Assembly: GCF_016734815.1 (NCBI RefSeq)
Contig: NZ_JAERQF010000004.1
Coordinates: forward strand, 124,001-188,000
Source: Hymenobacter rubidus
GTDB lineage: Bacteria; Bacteroidota; Bacteroidia; Cytophagales; Hymenobacteraceae
Direction: 5' to 3'
Length of the DNA: 64,000 nt
Part shown: positions 33,905 to 40,788 of the stretch, in pieces
Layout of the letters: each line of letters starts with the position of its first letter
Position numbering within the stretch: the stretch's first letter is position 1
Notes under the pieces: model-generated
What the model was told of the DNA's origin: nothing
Database searches by the model: none
What the model saw: the letters and a program-made list of their open reading frames with translations, nothing else
Position numbers and translations under genes: made by a program

Positions 33905-34984
33905 TTACTTTGGCACATAACGGTACAGCCCCAGTCCAATCACCGAAAAAACGGCAGTGGGAATCCAGGCGGCCACCAACGGCGACAGACTCCCCACCTG
34001 CGCTAGGTTGCGGCTCAGCATCACGAAAATGATGAAGATAAACGCCAACACAAACCCCAGCGCAATTTGCCCTCCTACCCCGGCCCGCGATTTTCGGGCG
34101 CTGAGTGTTACCCCAATCAGGGTCAGAATGACGATGGCAAACGGGTAAGAATACCGTTCGTATTTGGCGCTCAAGTAAATCTGCGTGTCATCGGCCCCGC
34201 GTTCAATCTTGGTGCGGATGTACGCATTTAATTCGGGCATGGTGAGGGTTTCTTCAATCTTGTAATTGCTGGCAAAATCCTTCGGAAACAGGTTCAGGGT
34301 CGTGTCGCGGGCCGGCATGGATTTCAGAGTTTCGTCCTGCGTTCCCACAAACGTGCGCACTAGCTGCGGCGACAAATGCCACACGTGCTTGGTCGAGTCC
34401 CAGTTAATGGCATCGGCAGTCAGCCGGCGGCGCAGCATGGTGCTGTCCACGGTTTCGAGCGCAAAATGGAAGCCTACGTTATTAATGTTGTCGTAGCTTT
34501 CCATGTAGACGTAGCTGCGCGGCCCAATCTTGATGTGCACGTTGCGCCCCTGAAATCGGTACGGCAATTTGATGTAGGCCCGCTCAAACGCAACCCGCGA
34601 TTTGCTGCCCACCGGCAGCACCCAGCCAATCAGCCCAAATATTAGCAGGCCTACTACGCTGCCGCCCACGGCATACGGCAACATGAGCCGCCGAAAACTC
34701 ACGCCACTGGCCAGAATCGCTACTATTTCGGTCCGGGCTGCCAATTGCGCCGTCACAAACACAACGGCAATAAAAATGGTAATGGGCGAAAGTAGATTGG
34801 CGAAATACGGAAACAGATAAATGTAATAGCCGAAAATAATTTTCGACATCGACAAATTATGCTGAATAAAATCGTCGTTTTTCTCGGTGAAATCAATCAC
34901 GCAAATTACCGTCACCAGAATGACCACCGAGAAAAAAAACGCGGAGAGAAATTTCTTGATGATGTATTTGTCGAGGATATTCAT
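33905..34984 (-). CDS. LptF/LptG-family permease (YjgP/YjgQ)
   Basis: 359 residues from ATG 34984. Membrane subunit of the LPS export ABC transporter LptBFG: three N-terminal helices (about 10-32, 50-75, 95-120), a periplasmic beta-jellyroll of about 150 residues, and three C-terminal helices (from AIVILTLIGVTLSARKSRAGVGGQIALGFV). It starts MNILDKYIIKKFLSAFF as typical for this family ('lDrYi..efl..f'). An in-frame upstream extension MRNEELASVSFGNSSFFIPHS (from 35062) is read from repeat B4 and is rejected as the native start, although it could be translated. LptF versus LptG cannot be decided here. Confidence 0.87.
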   Translation of the reverse strand: MNILDKYIIKKFLSAFFFSVVILVTVICVIDFTEKNDDFIQHNLSMSKIIFGYYIYLFPYFANLLSPITIFIAVVFVTAQLAARTEIVAILASGVSFRRLMLPYAVGGSVVGLLIFGLIGWVLPVGSKSRVAFERAYIKLPYRFQGRNVHIKIGPRSYVYMESYDNINNVGFHFALETVDSTMLRRRLTADAINWDSTKHVWHLSPQLVRTFVGTQDETLKSMPARDTTLNLFPKDFASNYKIEETLTMPELNAYIRTKIERGADDTQIYLSAKYERYSYPFAIVILTLIGVTLSARKSRAGVGGQIALGFVLAFIFIIFVMLSRNLAQVGSLSPLVAAWIPTAVFSVIGLGLYRYVPK

Positions 34985-35084
34985 TCTTTCTTTTAATGAA
35001 GAATGAGGAATGAAGAATGAAGAATTACCGAACGACACACTTGCCAATTCCTCATTCCTCATTCCTCATCTCTCATTAATTAAA
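34985..35084. repeat. family B repeat, copy B4, deletion-derivative-like
   Basis: Arms 34985-35027 (TTTTAATGAAGAATGAGGAA...) and 35045-35084 (inverted, ending TCTCATTAATTAAAG). On the minus strand it reads ATGAGGAATTGGCAAGTGTG, nearly the same as the first codons of the four-helix-bundle gene at 56345 (ATGAGGAATTGGCTAGTGTG). It therefore seems to keep the start of that gene. It contains the tgt stop codon and abuts the lptF/G-like start. Confidence 0.85.
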
Positions 35085-36210
35085 GTCTGGTCATTACCTG
35101 CTTCACCATACGCTCTTTCCAGGGCCTAAACGTGCCAGCGATGATTTCCTTGCGGGCTTCTTTTACCAGCCACAGGTAAAATGCCAGGTTGTGGGCCGAG
35201 GCGATTTGTGGCCCCAGCATTTCCTGGCACTGGAAAAGGTGGCGCAGGTAGGCGCGCGAATAAAACGTGCTGGCGTGTCCGCCCAGTTCAGGGTCGATGG
35301 GGGAGAAGTCGGTGGCCCACTTCAGGTTGGTCACGTTCATAATGCCCTGCGTGGTGAATAGCATGCCGTTGCGGGCGTTGCGGGTCGGCATCACGCAGTC
35401 GAACATATCCACCCCCAGGGCAATGTTTTCCAGAATGTTGGCCGGCGTGCCCACGCCCATCAGGTAGCGCGGCTTGTCTTTGGGCAGAATGTCGCAAACC
35501 AGTTCGGTCATTTCGTACATCAGCTCGGCCGGTTCGCCCACGCTCAGGCCGCCAATGGCGTTGCCGGCGCGCCCTTGCTCGGCAATAAACTCCGCCGATT
35601 TCACCCGCAAATCCTTGAACGTGCTGCCCTGCACAATCGAGAAAAGATTCTGCTCGTGGCCGTAGAGGCCCTCGGTGCTGTCAAACCGCTCAATGCAGCG
35701 CTTCAGCCAGCGGTGCGTCATGTCGAGGGAGCGGGCAGCGTAGTCGTACTCGCAGGGCCAGGGCGTGCACTCGTCGAAGGCCATGATGATGTCGGCCCCG
35801 ATGACGCGCTGAACGTCCATCACGCCCTCCGGCGAAAACAGATGCTGACTGCCGTCGATGTGCGAGCGAAATTTCACGCCCTCTTCCTTAATCTTGCGGG
35901 TGTTGCTCAGCGAATACACCTGGTAGCCACCCGAATCGGTCAAGATGGGCCGGTCCCAGCCGTTGAACCGATGCAGGCCGCCGGCGGCTTTGAGCACGTC
36001 GAGGCCGGGCCGCAGGTAGAGGTGGTAGGTATTACCAAGGATAATTTGGGCCTGCACGTCGTCCTTCAGCGTGTTCTGCGCCACGGCCTTCACGGTGCCG
36101 GCGGTGCCCACGGGCATGAAAATGGGCGTTTCGATGGCGCCGTGAGCAGTTTGGAGCATCCCGGCGCGCGCTTTGGTGGCCGGGTCCTGAGCGAGAAGGT
36201 CGAAAGTCAT
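35080..36210 (-). CDS. tgt: tRNA-guanine transglycosylase lacking the zinc-binding cysteines
   Basis: 376 residues from ATG 36210. Exchanges G34 for preQ1 in GUN-anticodon tRNAs. Catalytic residues: D92 in LTDSGGYQVYSL and the nucleophile D271 in MFDCVMPTRNARNG. HIDGSQHLFSPEGVMDVQRVIGADI and GGLSVGEPAELMYE are conserved. In most bacterial Tgt the C-terminal zinc is held by C-x-C-x2-C plus His; here the segment reads DPELGGHASTFYSRAYLRHL, so the three cysteines are L309, G311 and S314 while H340 remains. I recall the same loss in other Bacteroidota Tgt, which would make it a lineage trait. The in-frame extension to 36333 is read from palindrome copy g and rejected. Confidence 0.92.
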   Translation of the reverse strand: MTFDLLAQDPATKARAGMLQTAHGAIETPIFMPVGTAGTVKAVAQNTLKDDVQAQIILGNTYHLYLRPGLDVLKAAGGLHRFNGWDRPILTDSGGYQVYSLSNTRKIKEEGVKFRSHIDGSQHLFSPEGVMDVQRVIGADIIMAFDECTPWPCEYDYAARSLDMTHRWLKRCIERFDSTEGLYGHEQNLFSIVQGSTFKDLRVKSAEFIAEQGRAGNAIGGLSVGEPAELMYEMTELVCDILPKDKPRYLMGVGTPANILENIALGVDMFDCVMPTRNARNGMLFTTQGIMNVTNLKWATDFSPIDPELGGHASTFYSRAYLRHLFQCQEMLGPQIASAHNLAFYLWLVKEARKEIIAGTFRPWKERMVKQVMTRL

Positions 36211-36244
36211 TCGGGAGATAAAGGAGTAAGGGGTGAGAAGAACG

Positions 36245-36336
36245 TCATGCTGAGCTTGCCGAAGCATCTCTACCGCGCAACTAATCAATACTGCTACAAC
36301 GAAGCGGTAGAGATGCTTCGGCAAGCTCAGCATGAC
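36245..36336. repeat. family A palindromic element, copy g
   Basis: Arms CATGCTGAGCTTGCCGAAGC and GCTTCGGCAAGCTCAGCATG: the variable stem is CTTGCC/GGCAAG. It lies between the divergent tgt and GT2 genes and, if the TACCTTTG at 36372-36379 is the tgt promoter, inside the tgt 5' leader. Confidence 0.93.
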
Positions 36337-36371
36337 CGGCGATTTACAGTCTCACCTTTCTAACCTATCCG

Positions 36372-36408
36372 CAAAGGTAACCTGCCTATTTCGCGCCCCG
36401 TACTTTTG
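36372..36408. promoter_or_regulatory. divergent -7 promoter elements for tgt and the GT2 gene
   Basis: TACCTTTG on the minus strand (36372-36379) and TACTTTTG on the plus strand (36401-36408), 21 bases apart and facing outwards. The tgt leader would be about 155 bases and include palindrome copy g; the GT2 leader would be short. Confidence 0.5.
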
Positions 36409-36430
36409 CAGCTCATTCGTACGCTTCCCG

Positions 36431-37579
36431 TTGCTGCTTCCTTACCTTCCCACTTCCCCGTTTTTCTGGCTGTTGCTTGCCTGTGTGCTGGTGCAGCTTT
36501 TCTACGCGGCGTATTTCTTCTGGCCCTTCGCCCGCCGCCCCGCCGAGGCCGCATCCAGTGAGCTCGGGCCCGATTCGGAACCAGTGTCCATCGTCGTTTG
36601 CGCCCGCAATGAGCTTGACAACCTGCGCCGCCTGCTGCCGCTGCTGCTGAAGCAGGATTACCCCGCCGCCTTCGAAATCGTCCTCATCGACGACCGTAGC
36701 CACGACGACACCTACCTCTACGCCCAGCAGCTCACGCAGTATTACCCCAGCACCGTGCGCCTTGTCACCGTCGACCGTACCCCCGACGGCTTCGCCCCCA
36801 AAAAATACGCCCTCACCCTCGGCATCAAGGCCGCCCGCCACGCCCGCCTGCTTTTTACCGATGCCGACTGCATTCCGGCCACCAACCAATGGTTGCGCCT
36901 CATGCAGCGCGGCTTTGCGCACCGCAACGGGGCCGATGTCGTGCTCGGCTTTTCGGCCTACGCCGAAACCCCTGGCTTTCTCAATAAGCTCATCCGCTAC
37001 GAGACATTGCTGACTGCCGCTCAGTATTTGAGCTTTGCGTGGCGGGGCTGGCCCTACATGGGCGTGGGCCGCAACCTCGCCTACACCCGCTCTTGCTTCA
37101 CGGCCACCAAGGGTTTTGCCTCACACATCCGCCAGCTCTCCGGCGACGACGACTTGCTGGTGCAGGACGCCGTGCGCCAGGGCCAGCGCGTGGCCGTGGT
37201 GGCCGACCCCTCGGCCCACACCATCAGCGAGCCGGCGGCTACCTGGGGCGCGTGGTGGCGCCAGAAGCGGCGGCATCTATCGGCCGGTCGCGCCTACCGG
37301 CTGGCCGACCGTTTGCGGATTGGCACCTTCGTGGCGGCCAATGCGTTGTTTTACCTGACTACGGTTGTGCTAGTTTTTTCGCCCAACAATTGGGTACCTT
37401 TGGCAGTCCTATGGGTTCTCCGAACGTTATTCGTGAGCGCCGTGTATGCCCGTCTCAACCGGCGCCTCGACCAGCCCGCAATCGGTGGGCTGCTCCCCGT
37501 GCTCGACGCGGTTTATTTTTTCCACTACCTGGCCTTAGGAATCTCGCTATTCCTTAACCGCACCCTTCGATGGAAGTAG
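36431..37579 (+). CDS. membrane glycosyltransferase family 2
   Basis: 382 residues if read from TTG 36431; the frame is open further up to ATG 36332, but that part lies in a palindrome and upstream of the TACTTTTG promoter element. N-terminal membrane helix (SPFFWLLLACVLVQLFYAAYFFW), a GT-A domain with VSIVVCARNELDNLRRLLPLLLKQDYPAAFEIVLIDDRSHDDT, the DxD-type LLFTDADCIP, and the C-terminal QDAVRQGQRVAVV and WWRQKRRH (Q/RxxRW-like). Two further membrane helices are at the C-terminus. Glycan product unknown. It overlaps the sigma factor gene by 10 bases. Confidence 0.82.
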   Translation: MLLPYLPTSPFFWLLLACVLVQLFYAAYFFWPFARRPAEAASSELGPDSEPVSIVVCARNELDNLRRLLPLLLKQDYPAAFEIVLIDDRSHDDTYLYAQQLTQYYPSTVRLVTVDRTPDGFAPKKYALTLGIKAARHARLLFTDADCIPATNQWLRLMQRGFAHRNGADVVLGFSAYAETPGFLNKLIRYETLLTAAQYLSFAWRGWPYMGVGRNLAYTRSCFTATKGFASHIRQLSGDDDLLVQDAVRQGQRVAVVADPSAHTISEPAATWGAWWRQKRRHLSAGRAYRLADRLRIGTFVAANALFYLTTVVLVFSPNNWVPLAVLWVLRTLFVSAVYARLNRRLDQPAIGGLLPVLDAVYFFHYLALGISLFLNRTLRWK

Positions 37580-38193
37580 ACAACCAAGACATTCAAAAGC
37601 AGTTCTCAGCCAAAGCCAAGCATGACTTCAAGCTGATTCGCGCCGCCGTGGACCACGGCGACGAAAAAGCCTACGCCGAGCTGATGCACATCTACAAAAA
37701 GCCCGTGTACCACGTGGTGCTCAAGATGGTGCGCAACCAGGACGATGCCGAGGACCTCACCATTGAAGCCTTCGCCAAAGCTTTCCGCAACCTGCACAAG
37801 TTCAACCCGGAGTATGCCTTTAGCACGTGGTTGTTCCGCATTGCCACCAACAACTGTATCGATTTTATCCGCAAGAATAAAATCAAAACCATGTCGATTG
37901 ACTCGGCCATCAAAGTCGATAATGGCGACGAAATCACCATCGATTTCCGCGACAACGACCTGAACCCGGCCGAGCACGCCGTGCGCAACCAGAAAATCGA
38001 AATCATGCGCCACGTCGTGTCGCGCCTGCCTGATAAATACCAGCGTCTCGTGAGCCTGCGCTACTTCGACGAGCTTAGCTACGAAGAAATTGCCACCGAG
38101 CTCAAAGCCCCCCTCGGCACCGTGAAAGCCCAACTGCACCGCGCCCGCGAGCTGCTCTATGACATGGTGAAGAACACCAAGCAAATTATTTAA
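37570..38193 (+). CDS. ECF-type RNA polymerase sigma factor
   Basis: 207 residues. Region 2 (DHGDEKAYAELMHIYKKPVYHVVLKMVRNQDDAEDLTIEAFAKAFRNLHKFNPEYAFSTWLFRIATNNCIDFIRK) and region 4 (VVSRLPDKYQRLVSLRYFDELSYEEIATELKAPLGTVKAQLHRARELLYDMV), with a 40-residue linker between them. No anti-sigma gene is adjacent, and its start is inside the end of the GT2 gene, so the two are translationally linked. Bacteroidota ECF factors of this kind are often expressed constitutively or respond to envelope conditions; the signal is unknown. Confidence 0.9.
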   Translation: MEVDNQDIQKQFSAKAKHDFKLIRAAVDHGDEKAYAELMHIYKKPVYHVVLKMVRNQDDAEDLTIEAFAKAFRNLHKFNPEYAFSTWLFRIATNNCIDFIRKNKIKTMSIDSAIKVDNGDEITIDFRDNDLNPAEHAVRNQKIEIMRHVVSRLPDKYQRLVSLRYFDELSYEEIATELKAPLGTVKAQLHRARELLYDMVKNTKQII

Positions 38194-38195
38194 GC

Positions 38196-38226
38196 AAAAA
38201 GCCCCGGCGCAAGTCGGGGTTTTTTT
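38196..38226 (+). terminator. intrinsic terminator after the ECF sigma gene
   Basis: AAAAAGCCCCG/CGGGGTTTTTTT hairpin 3 bases after the stop codon. Confidence 0.9.
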
Positions 38227-38252
38227 GTGGGGTTTGGGTTGGCCGATAAAAG

Positions 38253-38360
38253 ATAGAACGTCATGCTGAGCGCAGTCGAAGCATCTCTACCGCGCAACTA
38301 ATCCAATCGGCTCAACGAAGCGGTAGAGATGCTTCGACTGCGCTCAGCATGACGTTCTAT
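38253..38360. repeat. family A palindromic element, copy h
   Basis: Arms ATAGAACGTCATGCTGAGCG and CGCTCAGCATGACGTTCTAT, with GCAGTCGAAGC pairing with GCTTCGACTGC. The arms match over about 45 bases. Lies between the sigma gene terminator and rsmG. Confidence 0.94.
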
Positions 38361-38397
38361 GTCGTAGCAAAGGCGCAAACCGTGCACCTTTGCTCCT

Positions 38398-39015
38398 ATG
38401 AATCTTTTGCAGCACTACTTCCCAGCCCTTACGCCCCAGCAGCTTCAGCTTTTTCAACAGCTCGAAACCGAGTTCCGTGCCACCAACGAAGCCATCAACC
38501 TAGTGTCGCGCACCGACATGGATAATTTCGTGGAGCGCCATCTGCTGCATTCGCTGGGTATTGCCAAAGTCATTCAATTTCCGAAAGGCAGTGCGGTGCT
38601 CGACGTGGGCACCGGCGGCGGCTTGCCCGGCCTGCCCCTGGCCATCCTATTTCCCGAAGTGCATTTCCATCTGGTCGACAGCATCGGCAAGAAAATTCGG
38701 GCCGTGCAGTTCATGGCCGCCGCCCTGGGCCTGAACAACGTAACGGCCGAGCAAACCCGCGCCGAGCAGCTGCGCACCAAATACGACTACGTGGTGAGCC
38801 GCGCCGTGGCCCGCCTCGCCACCTTTCACCCCTGGATTGCCCACCGCTTCAAGCCCCAGGGCGCCGCCGGCAGCGGCCTTTATTATTTAAAAGGCGGCGA
38901 CCTGACGGAAGAAATAGCAGAGTCAGGCTTAAAAGCCAAGGTGACCGATTTGAGTGATTTTTTCGCGGAAGAATTCTTCGAGACCAAAAAGGTGGTTTTC
39001 GTACCTGCGAAGTAG
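38398..39015 (+). CDS. rsmG: 16S rRNA (guanine-527-N7)-methyltransferase
   Basis: 205 residues. SAM-binding motif VLDVGTGGGLPGLPLAILFPE, followed by FHLVDSIGKKIRAVQFMAAALGLNNV and the catalytic-region ...YDYVVSRAVARLATFHPWI, all diagnostic of GidB/RsmG. Full length. CACCTTTG (38385-38392), one base off the -7 consensus, ends 5 bases before the ATG. It converges with the YheT-like gene across a short palindromic gap. Confidence 0.93.
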   Translation: MNLLQHYFPALTPQQLQLFQQLETEFRATNEAINLVSRTDMDNFVERHLLHSLGIAKVIQFPKGSAVLDVGTGGGLPGLPLAILFPEVHFHLVDSIGKKIRAVQFMAAALGLNNVTAEQTRAEQLRTKYDYVVSRAVARLATFHPWIAHRFKPQGAAGSGLYYLKGGDLTEEIAESGLKAKVTDLSDFFAEEFFETKKVVFVPAK

Positions 39016-39091
39016 GAACGCGCCATGGCGCGTTCGGCGCAGAAACGGTTTTCAACCTCCAAGAAGTCGAACGCACATAGCGGGTTCCTAC
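39012..39091. repeat. palindromic segment between rsmG and the YheT-like gene
   Basis: Contains the perfect 20-base palindrome GAACGCGCCATGGCGCGTTC (39016-39035) and outer inverted GTAGGAAC (39012) / GTTCCTAC (39084-39091). Probably another dispersed repeat type, also usable as a convergent terminator. It covers the rsmG stop codon. Confidence 0.6.
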
Positions 39092-40074
39092 GCGGGCACC
39101 TCCGCCGTTAAAAATTCCACGGCCCGTCGTTCCGAATAGTATTCGCCATCCGGAGCGCCTTCGCCAAAGCCTACGTGCCCGCCTTCCGAAGGCGTTTCCA
39201 GAAACACGAACGGCGAGTTGGCTGCTACTTCCCTAGGAAAGCACGAAGCTGGCAGAAAGGGGTCGTTTTGGGCGTTTACCAGCAGCGTGGGCACCCGAAT
39301 GCCGCTCAGGTAGCGGCCCGAGCTGGCGTACTGGTAGTACGCATCGGCCGAGTCGAAGCCGTGCATGGGTGCGGTGTACTTATCATCGAATTGTGGAAAA
39401 TTGCGCAGGGCTTCCAGTCCGTCCACATCTACTTGGCCCGGCAGCAGGGCCGCCTTATCACGAATTTTCTGGCGCAGCGACTTCAAGAAACGCCGCATAT
39501 ACACTTGGTTTTGCGGGCGCCCGATGTGTACGGAACTGGCCTTTAAGTCAGTCGGCACCGAGAACACCGCGGCCCGTTTCACTTCGCTGGGCACGCGGCC
39601 GGCATTTTCACCCAGGTATTTCAGCGTCACGTTGCCGCCGGCGCTAAAGCCCAACAAGTAAACCCGGCAGTAGCGCCCGGTGGCCAGGGCGTGGCGCAGC
39701 ACCACGTCTAGGTCTTCGGTGTCGCCGAGGTGGTAGGAGCGGAGCAAGCGGTTCATCTCGCCGCCGCAGCTGCGGTAGTTCCAGGCCAGTGCGTCGAGGC
39801 CGGCACGGTTCAGGGCGCGCACCATGCCGCGCACGTAAGGCCGAGAAGCATCGCCTTCGAGGCCATGCGACACGATGGCGAGGCCATCGGTGGGCCGGAA
39901 TTCGGGCAGGCGGCTCCAGTCCAGGTTCAGGAAATCACCGTCGGGCAGCTCCAGCCGCTCGCGTTGGTAAGCTACATCGGGTACGGTCCGCCACAAGCTG
40001 GGGACAATGGTCTGCACATGACCATTGAACAGGTAAAAGGGCGGCTGGTAATGGGACTCGGCAACTAGTGGCAT
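39088..40074 (-). CDS. YheT-like alpha/beta hydrolase
   Basis: 328 residues from ATG 40074. COG0429-type hydrolase: SHYQPPFYLFNGHVQTIVPSLWR at the N-terminus, oxyanion SHGLEGDASRPYVRGM, nucleophile elbow LLGFSAGGNVTLKYLGE, Asp in NAQNDPFLP and His in EGGHVGFGEG complete a Ser-Asp-His triad. Substrate unknown; family members act on lipids or esters. An in-frame extension to 40140 lacks family similarity. Confidence 0.87.
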   Translation of the reverse strand: MPLVAESHYQPPFYLFNGHVQTIVPSLWRTVPDVAYQRERLELPDGDFLNLDWSRLPEFRPTDGLAIVSHGLEGDASRPYVRGMVRALNRAGLDALAWNYRSCGGEMNRLLRSYHLGDTEDLDVVLRHALATGRYCRVYLLGFSAGGNVTLKYLGENAGRVPSEVKRAAVFSVPTDLKASSVHIGRPQNQVYMRRFLKSLRQKIRDKAALLPGQVDVDGLEALRNFPQFDDKYTAPMHGFDSADAYYQYASSGRYLSGIRVPTLLVNAQNDPFLPASCFPREVAANSPFVFLETPSEGGHVGFGEGAPDGEYYSERRAVEFLTAEVPA

Positions 40075-40282
40075 GACACGGATATTGTAGCGGTTGCTAA
40101 GAGCAAAACTGGTAGAGCGGCTTATTGGTAAAGTTCGCACTTAATCGGCATGCATACTAATTTAAGTGCTGTAAAGTGAAAATGGCATGAACAGCAGGAG
40201 GTATTAAGGCGGGCCGGATAGAAACCCGAACAGCTTTTCGTTCAGTCGAAGGGCCTTTGCTCCAATATTTTTACGGTCAAGG

Positions 40283-40313
40283 TTTGATAGTGTCGGACCG
40301 TTTCGTACCTTTG
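40283..40313 (+). promoter_or_regulatory. rpsT promoter, TTTG-N19-TACCTTTG
   Basis: TTTG at 40283-40286, exactly 19 bases, then TACCTTTG at 40306-40313: the complete Bacteroidota housekeeping promoter consensus. Leader of about 45 bases to the ATG at 40363. Confidence 0.85.
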
Positions 40314-40362
40314 CCCTCCCAAACACAGAACTCAAGCATAACGCTCCTACATATTCCTGCTC

Positions 40363-40614
40363 ATGGCAAACCATAAGTCGGCCCTCAAACGCATCCGCAG
40401 CAACGAAGCCAAGCGCGTGTTGAACCGTTACCAGCACAAATCCACCCGCACGGCCATCAAGAAGCTGCGCACGACGACCGACAAAACGGCTGCTCAAGAG
40501 CTGTTGAAGAAGGTGACTTCGATGCTGGACCGTCTGGCCAAGAAGAACATCATCCACAAGAACAAAGCTGCTAACAACAAAAGCAAGCTGACAAAGCTCG
40601 TCAACGCGCTTTAG
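40363..40614 (+). CDS. rpsT: ribosomal protein bS20
   Basis: 83 residues, Lys/Arg-rich and all-helical, a 16S rRNA binder in early 30S assembly. N-terminus MANHKSALKRIRSNEAKRVLNRYQHKSTRTAIKKLR and C-terminus KNIIHKNKAANNKSKLTKLVNAL are diagnostic. A strong promoter precedes it and a terminator follows at 40677-40709. Confidence 0.97.
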   Translation: MANHKSALKRIRSNEAKRVLNRYQHKSTRTAIKKLRTTTDKTAAQELLKKVTSMLDRLAKKNIIHKNKAANNKSKLTKLVNAL

Positions 40615-40676
40615 TGCGAGACGAGTTCAGCGAGGCCAGGCTGCGCCGCCCCAAGGCCTGGTCTCGCGCTCATCAC

Positions 40677-40709
40677 AGAAGCCCCGCTTGGCAACGAGCG
40701 GGGCTTCTT
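40677..40709 (+). terminator. intrinsic terminator after rpsT
   Basis: AGAAGCCCCGC/GCGGGGCTTCTT stem-loop, 63 bases past the stop. Confidence 0.75.
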
Positions 40710-40788
40710 GCGTTTGGCCGGCAGGGGGTTGGTAAATTGGTCAGGTTGCGTACCTTACGGACGTACTTCCACATTTACCACTACCCGT

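Noticed and set aside
34985..35062. 26-codon extension of the LptF/G-like protein (MRNEELASV...)
   Set aside because: Encoded by repeat B4. The family normally starts at the conserved 'ILDKYIIKKFL' segment; kept only as evidence for the cassette idea.
36210..36333. N-terminal extension of tgt (41 codons, MLSLPKHLYR...)
   Set aside because: Encoded by palindrome copy g; Tgt homologues begin at the MTFDLL-type start, and a stretch reading MLSLPKHLYR is just the translated repeat.
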